A DNA stretch of 21,685 bases from Actinomycetota bacterium (GTDB taxonomy: Bacteria; Actinomycetota; Humimicrobiia; Humimicrobiales; Humimicrobiaceae), in contig JAGYMN010000014.1 of the NCBI GenBank assembly GCA_018400395.1, forward strand, positions 1-21,685, in the 5' to 3' direction. Shown one piece after another: positions 1-8,083 of this stretch. The notes beneath the pieces are model-generated. The model had not been told where the DNA came from. It searched no databases and worked only from the letters and a program-made list of their open reading frames with translations. Position numbers and translations under genes: made by a program. How positions within the stretch are numbered: the stretch's first letter is position 1; each line of letters starts with the position of its first letter.

Positions 1-35
1 ATCATATAAGCCCTGTGATAAAAAAAGGCAAAAAT

Positions 36-41
36 TATAAT
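36..41 (+). promoter_or_regulatory. Candidate -10 element close to the start codon of the first gene
   Basis: A perfect TATAAT lies at 36-41, only 10 bases before the ATG at 52. The usual 6-8 base distance to the transcription start would give a 5' leader of only a few bases. No Shine-Dalgarno sequence precedes the ATG. The -35 region, around CTGTGA at 13-18, matches the consensus poorly. This fits a leaderless or near-leaderless mRNA, but in AT-rich DNA a lone TATAAT can occur by chance. Confidence 0.35.
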
Positions 42-51
42 ATTTTTAAAA

Positions 52-1215
52 ATGAAAAGAATTTTGATGTTAAAAGGTTCAGCAATATTTTATTCTGCTC
101 TTGTCTTTATCATAATCACGGTGCTCCCGGCATTTTTTATATCCTGTAAAACAGGTATTGAAGAAGAATCTGTAAATCCGGTAGTTGTAACGGTGTTAGA
201 AACAGTGACAGAAACTGTAATAGAGACAGTAGAGGTGGAAAAGACCTCCAGATATACCTTTGATATATTGAAGGAAATGGCTGTGTCCGGAAATTATATA
301 GGAGAAACAGCATCCGGGCACAGACTGGCATTTGCAAATGCAGACAGTTCTCTTCCTTACTGCAGTCTGGTGGAGGAAGGCATACGCAGGCATTGGGAAA
401 TGGCAGGAGGAGAAGATGAAAATTTATTTATATTCGATAATAAATCCAGCGGTGAAGCGGCCTTAATAAATGCGAAAGCAGTATACAGAGAAAAACCTGA
501 AGTATTTCTGGAATTTCAGATAGACCCATATATCAATGCAGTGATAGGGAAAGAGGCAGCCGAAAATGATGTCTATATTATTGCAGTAGAGGTGCCTGTT
601 TCTGGTTTTCCGCTTATGGGTATAGATAATTACAATGCCGCTGTTCTTGCAGGCAACATAGCGGCAGGTAAAGCATTATCTGAATGGGGGACTGCAGAGG
701 AAATTGACATGATAATTTATCTTAATTCTTCAAAATCAGAGGACAGGACAGAAATAAGGATTCTTGGTTCAAAAGAAGTTCTGTCACAAGAATTTGGAGA
801 TGCTGCAGATGACAGGTCCGGCAATTCAAAAGCATTAATGCCGGATAGTGTCATAACCGGTGATGAGGCAGAAAAGACCATAAAAGGTATTTTACATGAT
901 AACCCGGAAGTCAGGAGGATAATTGTCTTCTGTCTCAATGATGATGTTGCAGAAGGTGTATACAATTCTGCGGTAAAAATGGAAAGATGGGATCCAGATA
1001 ACTGGATCATTATTTCACATGGTCTGGACAAAAGGGGAAGGGAGCTTGTAAGGTCCGGGATTATTGATGCTGCAGTAGCTTATTTCCCTGAAAATTATGG
1101 CATGTACCTTATCCCTGCAGCTCTTACATATATGTACGATAATCCTGTTCCACCCTATATTTTCATGGAAAATGCTGTAATAACTCCGGATAATATAGAT
1201 CTGTATTACCCCTGA
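52..1215 (+). CDS. Substrate-binding lipoprotein, sugar ABC transporter type
   Basis: This is probably the extracytoplasmic solute-binding component of an ABC importer, of the periplasmic-binding-protein type 1 fold used for sugars. Residues 1-31 form a signal peptide with a hydrophobic core, ending in a lipobox-like FFISC with Cys32 as the lipidation site. Residues about 43-65 form a low-complexity Thr/Val/Glu linker with repeated ETV triplets, a common spacer between lipid anchor and binding domain. The binding domain covers about 85-380, including the GIDNYNAA region and the late GRELVRSGIIDAAVAYFPENYG region typical of sugar binders. No permease or ATPase gene lies downstream, so any partners are upstream of the window or elsewhere. 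The start has no Shine-Dalgarno sequence. The substrate cannot be read from the sequence. An alternative role is a sensor-type binding lipoprotein. Confidence 0.72.
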   Translation: MKRILMLKGSAIFYSALVFIIITVLPAFFISCKTGIEEESVNPVVVTVLETVTETVIETVEVEKTSRYTFDILKEMAVSGNYIGETASGHRLAFANADSSLPYCSLVEEGIRRHWEMAGGEDENLFIFDNKSSGEAALINAKAVYREKPEVFLEFQIDPYINAVIGKEAAENDVYIIAVEVPVSGFPLMGIDNYNAAVLAGNIAAGKALSEWGTAEEIDMIIYLNSSKSEDRTEIRILGSKEVLSQEFGDAADDRSGNSKALMPDSVITGDEAEKTIKGILHDNPEVRRIIVFCLNDDVAEGVYNSAVKMERWDPDNWIIISHGLDKRGRELVRSGIIDAAVAYFPENYGMYLIPAALTYMYDNPVPPYIFMENAVITPDNIDLYYP

Positions 1216-1220
1216 CAATT

Positions 1221-1235
1221 AAATAGTCTCTATTT
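1221..1235 (+). terminator. Weak AT-rich hairpin after the first gene
   Basis: AAATAG (1221-1226), loop TCT and CTATTT (1230-1235) form a perfect short stem, extended by one T-A pair outward. It begins a few bases after the stop codon. There is no T-tract after it, so termination is doubtful. It may only stabilise the 3' end of the mRNA. Confidence 0.2.
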
Positions 1236-1388
1236 AGGTGTAGAAAATGAAGACACCGGTGTAACTATGTATAAATTGTCTTTAAACTTAAGAAGGATTT
1301 GTGTTATTATATTGCACTGTAAAATTTTTATTATAAAGATTTAATTATAGATTTAAAAATTATTAAATTTTTGCAGGAGGATACTGGA

Positions 1389-2291
1389 GTGGCTAGCATT
1401 AAGAAAAGATTATTTATTGCTGTGGTGCCTTTATTTTTATTATTTATTCTGATACTGGGTATGCCGGCTCTTATCTTTGCCCAGGGAGAACAGACAGGCG
1501 ATATAGAAGATATCGAAGAACAGGAACCAGAAAATCTTGATTTTGATATTGCATACAGTGAAGTCAGCGGTCTGGGCTCAGAAGGGGAGTTATTTGAATT
1601 TGAAGCAAGTGTAACCCTTGATGCAGAAGAAGAAAAGTATTTTAATATAGCGGAAGAATATCCTCCGGGATGGTCAATGGAAATAAATCCAGGGGCAAAG
1701 TCAATAGATATACCGGTAATCAAGCTGAAGCCGGGTGCCGCAGCAACATTGAAAATAATCTGTAAACCGGTAATAGAACAGGAGCCAGGTGAATATACTT
1801 TTAAGATTTCTCTTAAATCTGCAGAAGAAGAAGATTTGTTGGAGGGTGCCGCTGAATTTACGGCGATAGTTAAACCTGAAGGCAAACTGGAACTTTTGAC
1901 TTCAGCTGAGAGACTGAATACCGACGTAAGACCCGGAAGGGAAAATATTTTTACTCTTGTTTTAAAGAATACAGGTTCTGCTCCTGTTGGGGATATAAGC
2001 CTGGCATCCTCGGGTGAACCTGAGGGATGGCAGGTAGATCTAAAAGACAATGTTGATGTTCTTTCTGTGGGAGAGGAACTTGATGTGGAAGTTATAATAA
2101 AACCGCCGGAAAGGACTATTGCCGGAGACTACAGCATAAGATTTAATGCATCAAGCGAAGAAGCCAGTGACAGCCTGGAGATCAGAACAGTTGTAGAAGC
2201 TCCTATGGTATGGAAGATAGTGGGTATAGGACTTATAGCTGTTGTGATAGCAGGCATAGCAGTAATATTTGAGAGGCTTAGCAGAAGGTAG
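1389..2291 (+). CDS. Membrane-anchored NEW3-domain surface protein
   Basis: This is a secreted, C-terminally anchored protein of about 300 residues. The start is taken as GTG at 1389 because AGGAGG at 1375-1380 is spaced 8 bases from it; a TTG at 1371 in the same frame would swallow that ribosome site. The N-terminus is a signal peptide (hydrophobic core about residues 8-25) with a likely cleavage after the IFA. Two similar all-beta segments follow, each with a PPGW or PEGW motif, a stretch of the form I/V-x-x-L-x-x-G-x-x-x-x-L/V and a closing AGDY or PGEYTF pattern. These are typical of NPCBM-associated NEW3 domains, which often sit on cell-surface proteins. A transmembrane helix lies close to the C-terminus (about residues 273-292), followed by Arg-rich ERLSRR on the cytoplasmic side. 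The function is unknown; relatives often lie beside ABC transporter genes. It is separated from its neighbours by about 170 bases on each side. Confidence 0.72.
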   Translation: MASIKKRLFIAVVPLFLLFILILGMPALIFAQGEQTGDIEDIEEQEPENLDFDIAYSEVSGLGSEGELFEFEASVTLDAEEEKYFNIAEEYPPGWSMEINPGAKSIDIPVIKLKPGAAATLKIICKPVIEQEPGEYTFKISLKSAEEEDLLEGAAEFTAIVKPEGKLELLTSAERLNTDVRPGRENIFTLVLKNTGSAPVGDISLASSGEPEGWQVDLKDNVDVLSVGEELDVEVIIKPPERTIAGDYSIRFNASSEEASDSLEIRTVVEAPMVWKIVGIGLIAVVIAGIAVIFERLSRR

Positions 2292-2314
2292 GGCTGGTAA
2301 ACTTTCCTGAATGC

Positions 2315-2342
2315 GCCCCTGTATTATACTGCAGGGCCTTTT
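2315..2342 (+). terminator. Possible weak terminator after the NEW3 gene
   Basis: CCCTG (2317-2321) pairs with CAGGG (2332-2336), with an outer G-C pair across a one-base bulge, and TTTT follows at 2339-2342. The stem is short and the loop is 10 bases. A second imperfect stem follows at 2381-2406 (AGG..CCTTT with AAGG..CCT), with a T6 run at 2416-2421 about 9 bases after it. Neither is a strong intrinsic terminator. Confidence 0.3.
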
Positions 2343-2460
2343 AAGTGTTAGTTCCCATTTCTGTTATAAAATAAGAAAACAGGTACCTTTGAAGAAGAAG
2401 GATCCTTTATTGAGGTTTTTTCTACCGGTAAGTTGATTTTTTAAAATAAATATATTTAAT

Positions 2461-3243
2461 ATGAAGCGTAGAACAGTATTGCTTACAAATGACGATGGTA
2501 TTGGTGCAGAGGGGATCTATTCACTTTTCAGGGCATTTGAAGAAGATGGAAATTTTGATGTAAAAGTGGTTGCACCCGAAAGGGAAAGTAGCGCTGTAGG
2601 CCATGCGATCACTGTATTCAGGCCTATATCTGTAAGGGATGATTATCAGGATGGGAGTTTTTTTGGATTTGCTGTTGATGGTACTCCTGCAGATTGCGTA
2701 AAGCTTGCAGTAGGCGCCCTGCTCAAGGAGCGTCCGGATATTTTGATATCGGGAATAAACAGGGGCGGCAATCTGGGTGAAAATGTAATTTATTCAGGAA
2801 CGGTATCAGCTGCTACCGAAGGAACAGTCTGCGGCGTCTCATCTGTTGCAATATCTGTTGATGATTTAAAAAATCCGAATTACGAGTACGCTTCTTTATT
2901 GGCGGTGAAAATAGCCTCGAAGATCCTCAGCATAGGAGGGCTCCCGAAAGGTACTCTTTTAAATATCAATGTGCCCGGGATCGACCGGGAAAGGATAAAA
3001 GGAATAAAAATAACAGTTCAGAGCGATATAGGATTTAAGGATAATTTTGTAAGAAGGCAGGACCCAAGGGGAAGAGATTATTACTGGATGGATGGAGATT
3101 TCCTGGAGAGGAATATCGGTAATGATTCTGATTATAAAGCTGTTAAAAGCGGATATGTCTCAGTTACTCCAATCCATTACGACATGACAGACTATAAGTC
3201 ACTGGACTATTTAAAGTCCTGGGATATTGAAAAATTGATATAG
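2461..3243 (+). CDS. surE: 5'/3'-nucleotidase SurE (survival protein)
   Basis: SurE is a divalent-metal-dependent phosphatase that dephosphorylates nucleoside monophosphates and, in several species, short polyphosphate. It acts in the cytoplasm. The length of 260 residues is normal for the family. The N-terminal LLTNDDG motif supplies the metal-binding pair Asp11-Asp12. The APERESSAVGHAIT segment supplies the metal-binding Ser, Ser44 by alignment with the usual RSG motif, here S-A. The ISGINRGGNLG segment supplies Asn100, followed by the YSGTVSAATEG signature. No Shine-Dalgarno sequence is visible before ATG 2461, but the protein begins exactly where family members do. The exoribonuclease gene starts 20 bases downstream, so the two are likely co-transcribed. 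Confidence 0.95.
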   Translation: MKRRTVLLTNDDGIGAEGIYSLFRAFEEDGNFDVKVVAPERESSAVGHAITVFRPISVRDDYQDGSFFGFAVDGTPADCVKLAVGALLKERPDILISGINRGGNLGENVIYSGTVSAATEGTVCGVSSVAISVDDLKNPNYEYASLLAVKIASKILSIGGLPKGTLLNINVPGIDRERIKGIKITVQSDIGFKDNFVRRQDPRGRDYYWMDGDFLERNIGNDSDYKAVKSGYVSVTPIHYDMTDYKSLDYLKSWDIEKLI

Positions 3244-3263
3244 ATTATCATCACCTGTGAGCT

Positions 3264-4328
3264 ATGAAAATAAGTAAGACACAATTTATAAATGATATAA
3301 AAGTCGGAGATACTGTCGATTCGTTTTTTATAATTTCTGAAAAGCAGGTAAAGAAGAAGAAAAACGGGGAAGATTACTGCACCGTTTTACTGCAGGATAG
3401 AGAGGGGATGCTGGAAGGTGTTATATGGACCGAAGTATTTTTAAAGACAGGCAGCTTTTTGGAAGGTGATCTTGTAGAAACAAAGGGAGTGGTACGGGAG
3501 TACAAGGGAAAGAAGCAAATTGTCATTAATATGATTAAAAAGATTGAAAAAGATGGTTGTGAGAACCTTTCGGATTTTATCAAGACCACAGATAAGAATA
3601 TAGACAATATGTTTGAAGAAATGTTGGGGTTTATAGATAGTGTGGAGAACAGTTATCTAAAAAAACTTCTTAATAATTTTATAGAAGATAAAGATTTTGT
3701 AAAAGGGTACAGGTCTTCTACGGCAGCAGTCAGGTATCACCACGCGTATCAGGGCGGGCTTCTGGAACACACCCTGAATGTGGTAAAGATCTGCAGCATG
3801 CTTGCAGGAATTTATGATAATCTGAACAGGGATCTTTTAATTGCAGGAGCAATGCTTCATGATATCGGTAAGATAAAAGAGTATTCTTCCGGGATAACGC
3901 TGAAAGCAACAAATAGTGGAAGGCTTCTGGGCCATATTGCCATAGGTTATGGGTGGGTCAGGGAAAAGATAGGACAGATCGGGGGTTTCCCCGAAGACCT
4001 TTCAGACAGGCTGCTGCATATAATACTCAGCCACCATGGTTATTATGAATTCGGTTCGCCAAGGCGTCCAAAGATACTGGAAGCATTTGTGGTATATCAT
4101 GCGGATCATCTGGATGGGGACATAGGGGGATTTAACGCAATACTTGAAAATACCAGCGATGATAGCGAGTGGTCGGATTATGCCAGAAATTTTGACAGAC
4201 GTGTATTTGTAAAGAAGCTAAATAGCAGAGAAGAAAGCAATAATAAAAAGGCGGGCAAAAACATTAAGGGCCATATAAAAGAAAAGGACTCTTCTGAAGA
4301 AGATTCCGGCCAGGCCGGATTATTTTAA
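3264..4328 (+). CDS. YhaM-like 3'-5' exoribonuclease (OB-fold plus HD domain)
   Basis: The protein resembles YhaM/CBF1-type 3'-5' exonucleases, which degrade RNA or single-stranded DNA with a metal-dependent HD domain. Residues about 1-95 form an OB-fold nucleic-acid-binding domain. The HD phosphohydrolase domain follows, with His169 in LLEHTLNV, the His199-Asp200 pair in AMLHDIGK, His224, His257-His258 in LSHHGYYE and Asp281 in YHADHLD. The C-terminal tail after about 310 is Lys/Glu/Ser-rich and probably disordered. Length (354 residues) is slightly above B. subtilis YhaM, mostly from this tail. The gene follows surE by 20 bases without a clear ribosome site (only GTGAG nearby). Its last codons form the stem of a terminator. 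The substrate is not proven by sequence. Confidence 0.88.
   Translation: MKISKTQFINDIKVGDTVDSFFIISEKQVKKKKNGEDYCTVLLQDREGMLEGVIWTEVFLKTGSFLEGDLVETKGVVREYKGKKQIVINMIKKIEKDGCENLSDFIKTTDKNIDNMFEEMLGFIDSVENSYLKKLLNNFIEDKDFVKGYRSSTAAVRYHHAYQGGLLEHTLNVVKICSMLAGIYDNLNRDLLIAGAMLHDIGKIKEYSSGITLKATNSGRLLGHIAIGYGWVREKIGQIGGFPEDLSDRLLHIILSHHGYYEFGSPRRPKILEAFVVYHADHLDGDIGGFNAILENTSDDSEWSDYARNFDRRVFVKKLNSREESNNKKAGKNIKGHIKEKDSSEEDSGQAGLF
4305..4326 (+). terminator. Intrinsic terminator inside the 3' end of the exoribonuclease gene
   Basis: TCCGGC (4305-4310), loop CAG and GCCGGA (4314-4319) form a perfect six-pair GC-rich stem, followed at once by TTATTTT (4320-4326). The structure overlaps the codons for the last residues (SGQAGLF) and the stop codon. 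It is the clearest intrinsic terminator in the window and marks the end of the surE-exoribonuclease unit. Confidence 0.65.
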
Positions 4329-4624
4329 CTGCAGTGTTTGTTGAGGACAGGAAACAATAATAAAAATAATATCACAGCATAAATAGGTTATATTGAAAAG
4401 AAAGGAATCCACAAAACAAGAAACCTGAGATGGATTTTTGCCGGCAATATCAGATTTGGGTCTATTATTATGTACAAATCTTTTGAAGTTTTTAGAATGG
4501 CATATTATTTTTTTATTTAAAAAAGACTGGCAAAATATAATTATAAAACCCATAATAATTTATCACATGAGTACCGCTATCGACGTTATACTTTGAAAAC
4601 AATTGATTATTGGAGGCCGAACAT
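4329..4624. other. 296-base intergenic region before the mannosidase gene
   Basis: I see no coding signal here. The sequence is very AT-rich. A possible -10 element TATACT at 4587-4592 would place a start about 25 bases before the ATG at 4625, but no good -35 sits at the right distance. AATCCA (4406-4411) and TGGATT (4431-4436) can pair across a 19-base loop and are followed by T residues; this is weak. GCCGGC at 4440-4445 is a short palindrome only. Confidence 0.4.
4612..4616 (+). promoter_or_regulatory. Ribosome binding site that fixes the mannosidase start
   Basis: GGAGG at 4612-4616 is 8 bases before ATG 4625. The longer in-frame alternative, TTG at 4610, lies on top of this site and would leave it without a Shine-Dalgarno sequence, so ATG 4625 is preferred. 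Confidence 0.75.
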
Positions 4625-7600
4625 ATGTCAAGCAATAAGAATATCCTCTTAACAGTATTAAATAAGAGGCTGGAGCGGCTGTCGTTATATGTATTTGGAG
4701 ACAAAAAAATCAGATTCATAAAAGGAAAAACTGCTCCTGATGCTGCGTCAAATAATTTTGACGACAGAAGATGGGAAATATGTGAACTTCCATTTGCCTG
4801 GGAGCCCGGCGAAGAGATATGGTTCAGGAAAAGGATAATAGTACCTGAAAGTATAGAGGATATTGATATATCCGGATCAGAGATGTACGTCAGCGGTACA
4901 GGTTATTTTTCAAAATCAATAATACTTGCAGATGGAGAACTATACATTGACGGTATTAAAAAGATGGAAGCCAAGAACTGGACCGATCTAAGGTATAGAT
5001 ATCTAATAAGTAATTCTGTTAAACCCGGCGACGAGCATGTAGTTGTTCTTCATTTTAACAGGAAAAGGGAGTATATGGACAATTATCCCAGGACATTGAA
5101 TCCCTTGGAAATACATTTCAGCATAGTAGATGATTTGATCTTTGAGCTGGAATCATTGATGGAGGAGTTTAGATTTATATCTTCAATATTGCCTGCTGCA
5201 GAAAGAAAGCTGGAAAGTGTACTTGGAAATTATGATATTGAAAAGATGATTGAACTTGATACTTTTGATCTTGTCAGAAAGTTAAAAGAAATTGAGCAGG
5301 AGTTATTAGAATATAAGGATCATGCCAGGAAGCATAAGGTAAAGATGATCGGACACGGGCATATTGACATGAACTGGCTGTGGCCGATGAGTGAGACCGA
5401 AGAGGTAGTCCGTGATACTTTTACTACGGCTTTAGGGCTGATGGAGGAATACCCGGATTTTTGCTATTCACAGAGCCAGGCAAAAGTATATGAGATCGCG
5501 GAGGAAAGCTACCCTGCATTGTTTGGTGAAATTATAACCAGGGTTGAAGAAGGGAGATGGGACATAACTGCTTCATCCTGGGTTGAACTGGACCTTAATC
5601 TTTCATATGGTGAATCAATAATAAGACAGATACTTTATGCGAAAAAATATGTAAAGGAAAGATTCAATTTTAATCCTGAGATATTCTGGGCTCCGGACAA
5701 CTTCGGGCATCCATGGACAATCCCCCAGATCTTATTGAAAAGCGGGTTAAAATATTATTATTTTATGAGGGGGAGCAGGAGGGAAGACGATCTTTTCTGG
5801 TGGGAAGGACCTGATGGCTCAAGAATCCTGGCATTTAACAGCAGTTATATAGCAGAGGTTAAGACAGGGAGAATTTGCGACCTTGTGAAATTAGTAAAGG
5901 AAAACCAGGGCGTAGATCTTTCCATGTATGTATACGGCGTAGGCGACCACGGGGGCGGTCCCACAGAGGCTGATATAAAAAATGTTGAAAAGATAAATCA
6001 AAGGCCGCTGCTTCCAAACCTGGAATTCGATACGGCTCATAATTATTTCAAAGAAATATCCAGGCTTAAACCAGAAATTCCCGTGAGGTCATGTGAGTTC
6101 AATCCTGTATTTGACGGGTGTTACACTACGCACTGGGATACAAAGCTGCATAACAGAAGATGCCAGAAGCTCCTGCTGGAAGCAGAAATGTTATCTGCAG
6201 TATCTGAACTTATAGGGAGAAATTCAGAAGATGATTTTAATATGCTCTGGAAAAATACCCTTTTTAACCAATTTCATGATATTCTGCCGGGAAGTGCAGT
6301 AAAACCATCATATGAATATTCAAATAAGATTGCGGCTGAAACAGAAGAAATCACCGAAAAAATAATTGATAAAAGTCTTAAATTTATAGCTGATAAGATT
6401 AAAACAGAAGAAATTGGGATACCCGTGATTGTATTTAATACTCTTGGATGGCAGAGGACAGATGTTGTAAGCATAGATATGAAGGATGATATTGCGGATA
6501 ATTTTGAGATTCTTGACAGCGACGGAAATATCTGTCTGTCACAGGAACTGGAAGGCAAAATAATATTTCTGGCAGAGGACATACCGGCAGCAGGATACAG
6601 AGTATATTATATTGGAAAAGGAAAGAAAGACAGAAAAGAATCAGATAAAAGCATAGCTGAAGGTTTCAGGCTCGAAAACGAGTTTTTAGCTCTTGATATT
6701 GATCCTGAAACAGGAGTTTTGTCGTATCTTTATGATAAAAAAAATGACAGGCTGGTAACCAAACTGAGAAGGGATGAAGGATGTGAATCGGACAATGCAT
6801 TTCCCCGCAAGCTTTCAACTGCCCAAAACAGGAATGATAATCCTATGACAGTTATTATGCCAAGCAACCTTATGCAGGTCTATTATGAGAAACCTCACAG
6901 GATGTCAGCCTGGGTTATAGGTGCCGTTTCAAGGATTATCAACCTGCTTGATCATCCGGAAATTGAAATAATATCTGCAGGGCCAGTTGTAGGAATAATA
7001 AGGGTAAAAAGGTATTTCAAAGAATCTGTGATAATACAGGATATAAAAATATACAGGGGAATAGATAGAATTGATTTTAAAACAACCATTGACTGGAAAG
7101 AAATATCAGATACGCAATCCGAAGCCCCAATGCTGAAAGTCAGCTTCACTCCCTTACTTGAGAATGCCATTTCGACATATGAAATACCCTTTGGTAGTAT
7201 CCAGAGGCCTTCTGACGGCAGGGAATTCCCGGCTCTCAACTGGGTGGATATTTCAGATAAAGATTACGGTTTTAGTATCCTGAGTGACGTCAAACATGGA
7301 TTCAGTACCCAGGGGAGCACCATAAGCGTTACTCTTATAAGAACAAGCAATGAACCAGACCCTGATCCTGACAGGGGAAGACATAGTTTTACTTATTCAG
7401 TCTTTCCGCATAAAGGAACCTGCAGGGATTCTGTGATTGAAAAGAAAGGTTATGAGCTAAACCATGCTTTGAAGGCTATCAATATTAAAGAATCCGAAAA
7501 TAAAGTGGAAAAATATCTGCCCGGCTTCAAATCATTTATAAATGTGGATAGTCCGGGGGTTATAATGTCTGCATTTAAGAAGGCTGAAGATGGAATGGGT

Positions 7601-7804
7601 TTTTTGGTAAGGTTCTATGAGAGCAAGGGTAAAGAAGGTATGGTAGATATAAAAACTGGTTTTAATATTAAGATTGTAAAAGAGGCAGATCTTATGGAGA
7701 AGGATGTTGATTCACATGAAGTTGTGGTAAATGATGATAATAATAGCTTTAGTTTTAAAATAAAACCTTTTGAAATAAAGACTTTCAGGATTATATCGCA
7801 GTGA
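4625..7804 (+). CDS. Alpha-mannosidase, glycoside hydrolase family 38
   Basis: The enzyme should release alpha-linked mannose by a retaining mechanism with a zinc ion in the active site. It has no signal peptide, so it probably acts in the cytoplasm on imported or recycled mannosides. The length of 1059 residues is usual for bacterial GH38. Residues about 40-165 form a beta-rich N-terminal domain (FDDRRWEICELPF). The catalytic domain starts near 238 with GHGHIDMNW, giving zinc ligands His246 and Asp248. WAPDNFGH supplies the catalytic nucleophile Asp358, and GDHGGGPT supplies His442. The middle helical domain ends near 560 with the LFNQFHDILPGS signature, and the rest is the C-terminal beta domains. 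The gene stands alone, with a terminator upstream and a long gap downstream. No other mannose gene is visible, although the sugar-binding lipoprotein at the left edge could be related. All catalytic residues are present. Confidence 0.93.
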   Translation: MSSNKNILLTVLNKRLERLSLYVFGDKKIRFIKGKTAPDAASNNFDDRRWEICELPFAWEPGEEIWFRKRIIVPESIEDIDISGSEMYVSGTGYFSKSIILADGELYIDGIKKMEAKNWTDLRYRYLISNSVKPGDEHVVVLHFNRKREYMDNYPRTLNPLEIHFSIVDDLIFELESLMEEFRFISSILPAAERKLESVLGNYDIEKMIELDTFDLVRKLKEIEQELLEYKDHARKHKVKMIGHGHIDMNWLWPMSETEEVVRDTFTTALGLMEEYPDFCYSQSQAKVYEIAEESYPALFGEIITRVEEGRWDITASSWVELDLNLSYGESIIRQILYAKKYVKERFNFNPEIFWAPDNFGHPWTIPQILLKSGLKYYYFMRGSRREDDLFWWEGPDGSRILAFNSSYIAEVKTGRICDLVKLVKENQGVDLSMYVYGVGDHGGGPTEADIKNVEKINQRPLLPNLEFDTAHNYFKEISRLKPEIPVRSCEFNPVFDGCYTTHWDTKLHNRRCQKLLLEAEMLSAVSELIGRNSEDDFNMLWKNTLFNQFHDILPGSAVKPSYEYSNKIAAETEEITEKIIDKSLKFIADKIKTEEIGIPVIVFNTLGWQRTDVVSIDMKDDIADNFEILDSDGNICLSQELEGKIIFLAEDIPAAGYRVYYIGKGKKDRKESDKSIAEGFRLENEFLALDIDPETGVLSYLYDKKNDRLVTKLRRDEGCESDNAFPRKLSTAQNRNDNPMTVIMPSNLMQVYYEKPHRMSAWVIGAVSRIINLLDHPEIEIISAGPVVGIIRVKRYFKESVIIQDIKIYRGIDRIDFKTTIDWKEISDTQSEAPMLKVSFTPLLENAISTYEIPFGSIQRPSDGREFPALNWVDISDKDYGFSILSDVKHGFSTQGSTISVTLIRTSNEPDPDPDRGRHSFTYSVFPHKGTCRDSVIEKKGYELNHALKAINIKESENKVEKYLPGFKSFINVDSPGVIMSAFKKAEDGMGFLVRFYESKGKEGMVDIKTGFNIKIVKEADLMEKDVDSHEVVVNDDNNSFSFKIKPFEIKTFRIISQ

Positions 7805-8083
7805 GGCCTATTTAAAGACGGATGAAATACCTGCTACCTGTGAGGATATTAAAAGATAGCAAAAAATAGTTACCCGTTATTTAAATATCCATTCTTTTTA
7901 TAGATTTTTTAAAAATCAGGATAAAGTTTTTGTAGAAATTGACAATATTCTTGCTTCTTTAATCATCGACTTTTTACTATAATCATGTAATTGGGTATAA
8001 TTTAGTTATTTTTTTAAGGCAGGTCCAGCGGTAATGTAATTATCATTTTGATTATTATTTTAGCAATGACAGAAGGGAAATTT
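7805..8083. other. 279-base intergenic region before the transketolase genes
   Basis: There is no coding signal. The stretch holds the promoter elements described separately, plus a perfect TTGACA at 7939-7944 with no good -10 at 16-18 bases. No clear terminator for the mannosidase gene is visible. AAATA and TATTT arms around 7866-7884 give only an AT hairpin. Confidence 0.5.
7973..8001 (+). promoter_or_regulatory. Likely promoter of the transketolase operon
   Basis: TTTACT (7973-7978) and a perfect TATAAT (7996-8001) are separated by 17 bases. A second perfect TATAAT at 7978-7983, with TTCTTT 17 bases upstream, overlaps the -35 and could give a second start. Transcription would begin near 8008 and leave a leader of roughly 75 bases before ATG 8084. 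Confidence 0.6.

Noticed and set aside
1253..1262. ACACCGGTGT palindrome as an operator for the NEW3 gene
   Set aside because: It is perfect but short (10 bases), more than 100 bases from the start, and not linked to a convincing promoter.
1331..2050. A 239-codon open frame on the - strand opposite the NEW3 gene
   Set aside because: It is Ser-rich and low-complexity, as expected from the antisense of a Glu-rich gene. The + strand gene has a signal peptide, recognisable domains and a good ribosome site.
8001..8040. T-box or other riboswitch leader before transketolase
   Set aside because: The GC-containing stretch GGCAGGTCCAGCGG lacks the T-box core and any clear terminator/antiterminator pair.
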